Assembly: GCA_002780675.1 (NCBI GenBank)
Contig: PEUR01000018.1
Span: forward strand, 1 to 6,210
Reading direction: 5' to 3'
Source: Gallionellales bacterium CG03_land_8_20_14_0_80_55_15
GTDB lineage: Bacteria; Pseudomonadota; Gammaproteobacteria; Burkholderiales; Gallionellaceae
DNA: 6,210 bases
Shown here one piece after another: positions 1 to 6,210 of the stretch (position 1 is the first letter of the stretch; every line of letters begins with the position of its first letter). Under the pieces are notes generated by a model. That model saw only the letters and a list, made by a program, of their open reading frames with translations. It was not told the origin of the DNA and made no database searches. The position numbers and the translations under genes are program-made.

Positions 1-523
1 TAATCACCACGTCATGCAAGTTGGCAATGATAGCGGACAGGCCGAATTTCCACTCGAAGCGTATCCACAAATAACCGATGATGCCCAGACTGACCAGCAG
101 CAGTGCCATCGCACCATTCTCGACCAAGTCCTTGCCGACTTGTGGGCCGACGAATTCGACGCGGCGCATTTCCACACTAGCATCCTGCTGGTGCAACGCT
201 TCCATCACATGCTCGCTCAACTGTGCACCCGAGAAATTTTCCTTGAGCGGGATTTGAATCAGCACATCATGGCTGGAACCAAAATTCTGCACCTGCGCAT
301 CGGGCAGATTACCTGCCGCCAGTTGTTGGCGCACCTTCACCAGATCGGCAGGTTGCGCGTAATGTACTTCCAGCACCGTCCCACCGGTGAAGTCCACCCC
401 AAAGTTCAAGCCCTTGGTGGCGAGAAAAAATACCGCAAACAAAAACGTCACCAGCGAGATTGCCGTGGTGTAGCGCCCATAACTCATGAATGGTATGTCG
501 TGCTTAATCTTGAAAAATTCCAT
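1..523 (-). CDS. secF: Protein translocase subunit SecF (5' part, runs off left edge)
   Basis: SecF is an inner-membrane partner of SecD. Together they use the proton motive force to help release secreted proteins on the periplasmic side of SecYEG. The window holds residues 1-174; the E. coli protein has 323, so roughly the last half is missing at the edge. Visible parts are a first membrane segment at about 18-36, the conserved GVDFTGG signature at 42-48, a soluble periplasmic region at about 50-125, VGPQVG at 125-130, a second membrane segment at about 136-153, and the start of the next segment ending in NLHDVVI. The ATG at 523 is supported by AAGGA at 530-534, six bases upstream. It follows secD in the same direction after a 65-bp gap that is unusually structured for this gene pair. 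The identity is secure from the motifs and the neighbours. Confidence 0.96.
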   Translation of the reverse strand, partial: MEFFKIKHDIPFMSYGRYTTAISLVTFLFAVFFLATKGLNFGVDFTGGTVLEVHYAQPADLVKVRQQLAAGNLPDAQVQNFGSSHDVLIQIPLKENFSGAQLSEHVMEALHQQDASVEMRRVEFVGPQVGKDLVENGAMALLLVSLGIIGYLWIRFEWKFGLSAIIANLHDVVI

Positions 524-529
524 TTTCTT

Positions 530-534
530 TCCTT
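530..534 (-). promoter_or_regulatory. Ribosome binding site of secF
   Basis: AAGGA on the minus strand lies six bases before the secF ATG. It gives secF its own good initiation site, so secF need not depend on coupling to secD, whose stop lies 65 bp upstream behind a predicted hairpin structure. Confidence 0.7.
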
Positions 535-542
535 ATTGTTCA

Positions 543-586
543 CCCTCAAACGCTCCTCGGAGCGCGCACCCGCTGGCGGGAGAGGG
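543..586 (-). repeat. GC-rich palindromic element (REP-like) between secD and secF
   Basis: Three nested inverted repeats are seen. An outer pair CCCTC/GAGGG joins 543-547 with 582-586. Inside it are CGCTCC/GGAGCG (551-556 with 559-564) and CCCGC/GCGGG (569-573 with 576-580). With four-base loops the inner arms become 5-bp and 4-bp stems, giving a three-way junction in the secD-secF transcript. The element starts three bases after the secD stop and ends before the secF ribosome binding site. It resembles the palindromic intergenic repeats found in many proteobacterial genomes, but no second copy lies in this window, so membership of a repeat family is inferred. It has no U-rich tail in the leftward direction, so it is unlikely to be a simple terminator. 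Confidence 0.55.
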
Positions 587-588
587 AT

Positions 589-2400
589 TTAGCCGATAGA
601 GACGTGAGTCAACCGGGCTTTGCGACCATAAATTAAATTAACGATGGCGCGTGACACCAGCACCGAGCTAAACATCGAAGTCAGAATACCCAGGCACAGC
701 ACCACCGCAAAGCCCTTGATGGGGCCTGAACCGAACAGGAACAACGCGATACCGGCGATCAGATTGGTGATATTCGAGTCCACAATGGTGGCGAAGGCAT
801 TCTCATAACCCGCCTTAATCGCTGCCTGCGGCGTGATGCCGTTGCGCAACTCTTCCCGAATACGTTCGTTAATCAACACGTTAGAGTCAATCGCCATGCC
901 CAGTGTCAGCGCGATACCCGCCATCCCCGGCAAGGTCAACGTCGCTTGCAGCATGGACAACAGTGCCACCAGCAGCAACAGGTTAACCGCCAGCGCAAAT
1001 ACCGAAATCGTGCCGAACATCAGGTAGTAGGCCACCATGAACACCGCAATCATCATGAAACCGATCTTGGTGGAATTGAAACCGCGCGAGATATTATCCG
1101 CCCCCAGGCTAGGACCGATAGTGCGTTCTTCAACGATTTCCATCGGTGCCGCCAAGGCACCGGCACGCAACAGCAGCGCGGTGTTTTGCGCTTCCTCGGT
1201 ACTCATCTTGCCGCTAATTTGCACGCGCCCCCCGCCAATTTCCTCGCGGATGACAGGCGCAGTGACGATTTCGCCACGCCCCTTCTCAAACAGGATGATC
1301 GCCATGCGTTTGCCGACGTTTTCACGGGTCGCATCCTTGAATTTGCGCGCGCCCACCCCGTCCAGATTGATGTGTACGGCAGCCTCGTTGTTGCGGTTAT
1401 CAAAACCGGGCTGCGCATCGTTAATACGTTCACCGGTCAAAATGACCTGTTTTTTCACCAGCAGATAGCCACCATCGCTATTCTTAAACATTTCCGTACC
1501 GAAAGGCGCAACCGCACCTTCGACAACCTGGTGTTCTTCATCCACCATGCGCACTTCCAGCGTCGCGGTACGCCCCAGAATATCCTTGGCACGCGCGGTA
1601 TCCTGCACGCCGGGTAATTGCACCACCACACGGTCTGCGCCTTGCTGTTGAATCACCGGCTCGGCGACACCCAGCTCATTGACGCGGTTACGCAAGGTCA
1701 GCAAGTTTTGCTGCACCGCCGATTCCTGTATGCGATGCTCCGCTTCAGGCTTGAGCGTGGCCAGCAGCAAAAATTCGCCCGCTTCATCTTTAGGTATCAA
1801 CGCGTAATCGGTAAACCCCTGCTTGATTTTTTCCTCACCCTTGCCGCGCGATTCGGCATCACGGAACTTAACCTGCAAAGTCTTGCCTTCGCGGCTGACA
1901 CCCGAATAGGAGATTTTCTCTTCGCGCAAAGCGGTGCGAAGATCACCCGCCGCCGCTTCCATTGCCTTGTCCAGCGCGGCTTTCATATCCACCTGCAACA
2001 GAAAATGCACCCCGCCACGCAAGTCCAAACCGAGATACATCGGCAGCGCGTGGAGGCGGGTCAACCACTGCGGCGAACGCGGCAACAAATTCAACGCCAC
2101 CACATAATCTTCACCCAACTGGCCGCCCAACACGTCCTTGGCTTTAAGTTGCGTGTCGGTATCAGCAAAGCGTGCCTTGATGCTATTGCCATCCAGTGCG
2201 ACCCGCTCCGGCTTGATGCTGGCGACCCTGAGTGCATCTTCGACACGACCCAGCAACACAGCATCGGCCTTCAGGCTGGTGCGCAACGGCAATACCTGCA
2301 CGGCGGGCGATTCACCGAAAAAATTCGGCAAGGTATAAATCAGACCTGCCAGCAAGACAAAAAATATCAGCAGATTTTTCCACAGCGGGTAACGGTTCAT
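589..2400 (-). CDS. secD: Protein translocase subunit SecD
   Basis: SecD is an RND-type inner-membrane protein that pairs with SecF and YajC to drive late steps of Sec-dependent export. At 603 residues it is close to the E. coli length of 615. An N-terminal membrane segment lies at about 8-27. The conserved GLDLRGG is at 124-130. The large periplasmic domain includes LRNRVNELGVAEP at 236-248 and GERINDA at 323-329. C-terminal membrane helices start near 444. The proton-path region holds GMAIDSNVLINERIREE (501-517) with the key Asp at 505, followed by DSNITNLI at 541-548. The ATG at 2400 is backed by AGAGG at 2406-2410, five bases upstream. It lies 39 bp after yajC and 65 bp before secF, as expected for a yajC-secD-secF operon. 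All diagnostic motifs are intact. Confidence 0.98.
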   Translation of the reverse strand: MNRYPLWKNLLIFFVLLAGLIYTLPNFFGESPAVQVLPLRTSLKADAVLLGRVEDALRVASIKPERVALDGNSIKARFADTDTQLKAKDVLGGQLGEDYVVALNLLPRSPQWLTRLHALPMYLGLDLRGGVHFLLQVDMKAALDKAMEAAAGDLRTALREEKISYSGVSREGKTLQVKFRDAESRGKGEEKIKQGFTDYALIPKDEAGEFLLLATLKPEAEHRIQESAVQQNLLTLRNRVNELGVAEPVIQQQGADRVVVQLPGVQDTARAKDILGRTATLEVRMVDEEHQVVEGAVAPFGTEMFKNSDGGYLLVKKQVILTGERINDAQPGFDNRNNEAAVHINLDGVGARKFKDATRENVGKRMAIILFEKGRGEIVTAPVIREEIGGGRVQISGKMSTEEAQNTALLLRAGALAAPMEIVEERTIGPSLGADNISRGFNSTKIGFMMIAVFMVAYYLMFGTISVFALAVNLLLLVALLSMLQATLTLPGMAGIALTLGMAIDSNVLINERIREELRNGITPQAAIKAGYENAFATIVDSNITNLIAGIALFLFGSGPIKGFAVVLCLGILTSMFSSVLVSRAIVNLIYGRKARLTHVSIG

Positions 2401-2405
2401 AACGA

Positions 2406-2410
2406 CCTCT
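2406..2410 (-). promoter_or_regulatory. Ribosome binding site of secD
   Basis: AGAGG on the minus strand sits five bases before the secD ATG within the 39-bp yajC-secD gap. It fixes the start codon at 2400. No promoter is evident in this short gap, so secD is probably co-transcribed with yajC. Confidence 0.65.
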
Positions 2411-2439
2411 AAAGTGATGCTTGCAACATATTGCCGAAA

Positions 2440-2766
2440 CTACTTGATAGACTTGATCGTCCCTTTGGGCAACACAGTCTGAATCGCTGTTTTTTGCACG
2501 GTTACTTCAAAATTTTCAGCAAATTCGACACTGACATATTCCTCGAAAACCTTGGCCACACGACCGACTTCACCGCCTGCCGTCACCACTTCATCGCCGC
2601 GTTGCAAGGCTTCGACCATGGCTTTGTGTTCCTTGGCACGCTTGGATTGAGGGCGCAGCACCAGAAAATAAAACACCGCGATTAGTGCGACCAGCGGCAA
2701 GAATTCCATAAAACCACCCCCTGCAGCCGTTCCGGCTGTTTCTGCATAGGCATTACTGATAAACAT
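2440..2766 (-). CDS. yajC: Sec translocon accessory subunit YajC
   Basis: YajC is a small inner-membrane protein that joins SecD and SecF in the accessory complex of the Sec translocase. The 108 residues match the usual size (110 in E. coli). A short N-terminal tail rich in Ala, Gly and Thr is followed by one membrane segment at about 20-37. Then come the conserved basic RPQSKR boundary (38-43) and the small soluble domain with GDEVVTAGGEVGRV (57-70). The ATG at 2766 is chosen because GGAG lies at 2774-2777, seven bases upstream. It lies 64 bp after tgt and 39 bp before secD on the same strand. YajC is generally dispensable in E. coli, so its role here is taken from the family and position. 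The call is secure. Confidence 0.96.
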   Translation of the reverse strand: MFISNAYAETAGTAAGGGFMEFLPLVALIAVFYFLVLRPQSKRAKEHKAMVEALQRGDEVVTAGGEVGRVAKVFEEYVSVEFAENFEVTVQKTAIQTVLPKGTIKSIK

Positions 2767-2773
2767 TTTTTAA

Positions 2774-2777
2774 CTCC
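2774..2777 (-). promoter_or_regulatory. Ribosome binding site of yajC
   Basis: GGAG on the minus strand, seven bases before the yajC ATG at 2766. It is the only Shine-Dalgarno-like match in the leader and supports that start codon. Confidence 0.6.
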
Positions 2778-2799
2778 ACAAATCATTCAAAAGGCGCGC

Positions 2800-2808
2800 A
2801 TTCTAGCA
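2800..2808 (-). promoter_or_regulatory. Possible extended -10 promoter for yajC-secD-secF
   Basis: On the minus strand TGC precedes TAGAAT (hexamer at 2800-2805), a five-of-six match to the sigma70 -10 box with an extended-10 TG. No good -35 box lies 16-18 bases upstream; the TTGACG created by the adjacent duplication is only 10 bases away. The leader to the yajC start would be about 27-30 bases. It could allow the sec genes to be expressed apart from queA-tgt, but the support is weak. Confidence 0.28.
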
Positions 2809-2830
2809 CAAAGCCCGTCAACAAAGCCCG

Positions 2831-2833
<3 letters not shown>
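2808..2833. repeat. Perfect 13-bp tandem duplication at the tgt stop codon
   Basis: ACAAAGCCCGTCA occurs twice with no gap, at 2808-2820 and 2821-2833. On the coding (minus) strand each copy begins with TGA. The TGA of the right-hand copy is the tgt stop codon and the left-hand copy repeats it 13 bases downstream, out of frame. Both copies are identical, which suggests a recent slippage or duplication event. Confidence 0.95.
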
Positions 2834-3976
<1,143 letters not shown>

Positions 3977-3978
<2 letters not shown>

Positions 3979-4021
3979 TCACCACTCACCACTCACCACT
4001 CACCACTCACCACTCACCACT
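3977..4021. repeat. Heptamer tandem array, 6 perfect copies of ACTCACC
   Basis: ACTCACC repeats six times without a mismatch from 3977 to 4018, followed by a partial ACT. On the coding (minus) strand the unit reads GGTGAGT. A related ACTCAC at 4026-4031 covers the queA stop codon, so the array may have grown from the gene end. The unit length is 7, but the array is non-coding, lying between the queA stop and the hairpin before tgt. Copy number is expected to vary between strains. Confidence 0.95.
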
Positions 4022-4027
4022 GGCTAC

Positions 4028-5050
4028 TCACGGCTTTCTCTCTATCAGCATCGCGTCGCCATAGCTGAAGAAGCGGTATTCCTGCTCGACTGCGTGGCGG
4101 TACGCGGCGCGGATTTGTGCCATGCCGCCAAACGCGCTGACCAGCATCAGCAGCGTGGATTTGGGCAAATGGAAATTGGTCAGCAGCACCTCTACCACGC
4201 GAAAACGATAGCCCGGCGTGATGAAAATGCGCGTCTCACCCGTCCCGGCTTTTAATTCCCCAGAGGCGGCGGCACTCTCCAGCGCGCGCAGACTGGTCGT
4301 TCCCACCGCGACCACGCGCCCACCCTCCTCCCGCGCCCGCGCTATCGCCTCTACGGTAGCCTGCGGAATTTCATAGCATTCGCTGTGCATCTGATGTTCG
4401 CGGACATACTCGGCGCGCACTGGCTGGAACGTACCCGCGCCGACATGCAAGGTTACATAGGCGATTTTGACCCCTTTGTCGCGCAGGGCTTGCAGCATCG
4501 CCTCGTCAAAATGCAAGCCCGCCGTGGGCGCTGCCACCGCCCCCGCCTCGCGCGCAAAAACCGTCTGATAGCGCGCCTCGTCTTGTTGTTCCGCCGCGTG
4601 GGTGATGTAAGGCGGCAATGGCAAGCGACCAAAACGCGCCAACAATTCCAGCACCGCTGTCTCGGCTACGAAGCGCAGATGAAAAAATTCGCCCTCGCGC
4701 CCCAACACCTCGACCTCCAACTCGCCTGCCAGCAACAGATGGCTGCCCGCCTTCGGCGATTTGCTGGCGCGCACCTGCGCCAGCACTTCATGCTCGTTCA
4801 ACACGCGCTCCACCAGCACTTCTATCTTGCCGCCGCTGGACTTGCTGCCGAATAACCGCGCCTTGATGACGCGCGTGTCGTTCAGCACCAGCACATCGTT
4901 CGGCCTGACCCGTTGCAATAAATCGGCAAACTGGCGATCTTCCAGCGTGTCGCCGCGCACGCACAGCAAGCGGCTCGCACCGCGGCATTCGGGCGGATGC
5001 TGTGCAATCAGGCATTCGGGCAAGGCAAAATCAAACTCTTCAGTACGCAT
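4028..5050 (-). CDS. queA: S-adenosylmethionine:tRNA ribosyltransferase-isomerase
   Basis: QueA transfers the ribosyl part of S-adenosylmethionine onto preQ1 in tRNA to make epoxyqueuosine, the step after Tgt. The 340-residue protein shows NDTRVI (57-62), [11 protein letters not shown] (72-82), AAPTAGLHF (173-181), [10 protein letters not shown] (202-211), [11 protein letters not shown] (249-259), [10 protein letters not shown] (291-300) and [12 protein letters not shown] (325-336). All are hallmarks of the family, and E. coli QueA has 356 residues. The frame stays open upstream to 5248, but those 66 codons read the antisense of a tRNA-Leu. The ATG at 5050 gives [12 protein letters not shown], which aligns with the E. 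coli N-terminus. It has no clear Shine-Dalgarno sequence. The gene is head-to-head with the tRNA and followed by tgt, the usual queuosine pairing. Confidence 0.97.
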   Translation of the reverse strand: MRTEEFDFALPECLIAQHPPECRGASRLLCVRGDTLEDRQFADLLQRVRPNDVLVLNDTRVIKARLFGSKSSGGKIEVLVERVLNEHEVLAQVRASKSPKAGSHLLLAGELEVEVLGREGEFFHLRFVAETAVLELLARFGRLPLPPYITHAAEQQDEARYQTVFAREAGAVAAPTAGLHFDEAMLQALRDKGVKIAYVTLHVGAGTFQPVRAEYVREHQMHSECYEIPQATVEAIARAREEGGRVVAVGTTSLRALESAAASGELKAGTGETRIFITPGYRFRVVEVLLTNFHLPKSTLLMLVSAFGGMAQIRAAYRHAVEQEYRFFSYGDAMLIERKP

Positions 5051-5080
5051 CAACAAACAGCCATTTTTTAGAAAGGCGCG

Positions 5081-5109
5081 ATTGTAGTTGATAAGGCCAT
5101 CCATTTCAT
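5081..5109 (-). promoter_or_regulatory. Predicted queA promoter
   Basis: On the minus strand ATGAAA (-35, 5104-5109, four of six) and TACAAT (-10, 5081-5086, five of six) are 17 bases apart. Transcription would start near 5074 and leave a leader of about 25 bases before the queA ATG. The downstream queA-tgt genes, and perhaps the sec genes, would be read from here. It is interleaved with the opposing tRNA promoter. Confidence 0.5.
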
Positions 5110-5116
5110 GGATAAT
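5088..5116 (+). promoter_or_regulatory. Predicted tRNA-Leu promoter
   Basis: TTGATA (-35, 5088-5093) and GATAAT (-10, 5111-5116) each match the sigma70 consensus at five of six positions with an ideal 17-base spacer. The mature tRNA begins 13 bases after the -10 box. The bases just after it (GCGC) form a GC-rich discriminator, a feature known from stable-RNA promoters under stringent control; that regulation is inferred here. Confidence 0.65.
5099..5113. promoter_or_regulatory. Inverted repeat inside the divergent promoters (possible operator)
   Basis: ATCCAT-TTC-ATGGAT is a perfect 6-bp inverted repeat with a three-base centre. It covers the predicted queA -35 box and reaches into the tRNA -10 box, so a protein bound here could affect both promoters. 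No known operator was recognised, and a 6-bp palindrome can arise by chance. Confidence 0.25.
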
Positions 5117-5129
5117 GCGCACCTTCCTT

Positions 5130-5215
5130 GCCGGGGTGATGGAACTGGTAGACGTGCCGGACTCAAAATCCGGTGCCTGAAAGGGCGTGGGGGTTCGATT
5201 CCCCCCCCGGCACCA
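5130..5215 (+). tRNA. tRNA-Leu (anticodon CAA), one base short in the T-stem/acceptor junction
   Basis: This tRNA reads UUG leucine codons. The acceptor 5' strand GCCGGGG is at 5130-5136, and the D-loop contains AACTGGTAGA. The anticodon stem CCGGA/TCCGG (5157-5161 with 5169-5173) encloses CTCAAAA with CAA at 5164-5166. A long class II variable arm follows (GCC/GGC at 5175-5177 and 5184-5186), then a T-arm GGGGG-TTCGATT (5189-5200). The 3' end GGCACCA encodes A73 and CCA. After the T-loop there are eight C residues where a 5-bp T-stem plus a 7-bp acceptor stem needs nine; E. coli leuX has one more base in this stretch. Either the C run has lost a base in the data or the tRNA has a shortened stem. 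Identity is certain, function less so. Confidence 0.93.
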
Positions 5216-5225
5216 AATACGAAGC

Positions 5226-5267
5226 AAATAAAAAAGAAGACAGGTCATCCTGGCTTCTTTTTTATTT
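5226..5267 (+). terminator. Rho-independent terminator of the tRNA-Leu gene
   Basis: A long interrupted hairpin is seen. The 14-base arm AAATAAAAAAGAAG (5226-5239) pairs fully with CTTCTTTTTTATTT (5254-5267). An A-G mismatch follows, then CAGG/CCTG closing a TCAT loop. The T-rich 3' arm acts as the tail. It begins 10 bases after the tRNA CCA. The A-rich 5' arm would also give a U-rich tail in the leftward direction, so it could work both ways, although no leftward gene approaches it within this window. Confidence 0.85.
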
Positions 5268-5294
5268 TACGGCTGCAAAATCTGGCCAATGAGC

Positions 5295-5299
5295 GGGGA
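5295..5299 (+). promoter_or_regulatory. Ribosome binding site that favours the nudJ start at 5310
   Basis: GGGGA ends 10 bases before the ATG at 5310, a slightly long but workable spacing. The earlier in-frame ATG at 5289 has no purine-rich site in front of it, and this site would lie inside its coding sequence. Confidence 0.5.
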
Positions 5300-5309
5300 A
5301 ATCAAAACC

Positions 5310-6210
<901 letters not shown>

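Noticed and set aside
14..592. Open frame of 192 codons on the plus strand at the left edge
   Set aside because: It is antisense to secF, whose motifs (GVDFTGG, VGPQVG) and start site are clear. The plus-strand translation looks like no known family and its composition (many His, Gln, Arg) is typical of antisense frames.
946..1617. Plus-strand open frames of 223 and 264 codons over secD (946-1617 and 1618-2412)
   Set aside because: They lie wholly antisense to an intact secD, have no ribosome binding site of note, and show the His/Gln/Arg-rich composition of shadow frames.
2814..2820. TTGACG as the -35 box of a yajC promoter
   Set aside because: It lies only about 10 bases from the TAGAAT candidate, and no -10-like hexamer occurs 16-18 bases downstream. 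It is a by-product of the 13-bp duplication junction.
5268..5309. A promoter for nudJ-mnmA between the tRNA terminator and nudJ
   Set aside because: CAAAAT at 5276-5281 is a poor -10 and has no -35 partner at 16-18 bases. No convincing promoter was found, so expression may come from terminator readthrough or an atypical promoter.

Overview
This window holds a compact block of bacterial housekeeping genes, most likely from a betaproteobacterium. That placement rests on moderate GC content, a queA-tgt-yajC-secD-secF order, and a nudJ-mnmA pair next door. A Nitrosomonadales or Gallionellaceae-type organism would fit, but the sequence alone does not settle the family. No CRISPR array, insertion sequence, prophage or defence system was seen. 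No stretch longer than about 100 bases lacks a gene or RNA, so the window is mostly ordinary core genome. Its interest lies in the intergenic regions.

Leftward-transcribed block (minus strand, about 5050 down to 1). From the divergent promoter region outward the order is queA, tgt, yajC, secD and the 5' part of secF, which runs off the left edge. QueA and Tgt make queuosine at the wobble position of tRNAs with GUN anticodons. YajC, SecD and SecF form the accessory complex of the Sec translocon in the inner membrane. The queA-tgt gap (93 bp) carries six perfect copies of a heptamer plus a hairpin with a U-rich tail. The tgt-yajC gap (64 bp) carries a perfect 13-bp tandem duplication that contains the tgt stop codon, and a weak promoter candidate. 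The secD-secF gap (65 bp) carries a GC-rich palindromic element that can fold as a three-way junction.

Divergent control region (about 5051-5129). Two opposed sigma70-type promoters are interleaved here, one for queA (leftward) and one for a tRNA-Leu (rightward). A perfect 6-bp inverted repeat lies inside both.

Rightward-transcribed block (plus strand, 5130 to 6210). A tRNA-Leu(CAA) gene with encoded CCA comes first and appears one base short in its C-rich 3' side. A strong A/T-flanked intrinsic terminator follows, then nudJ (Nudix phosphatase), which overlaps the start of mnmA (tRNA 2-thiouridylase). mnmA is cut off by the right edge of the window. Three of the six protein-coding genes outside the Sec cluster or beside it (queA, tgt, mnmA) modify tRNA wobble bases, but none of them is known to act on tRNA-Leu(CAA).
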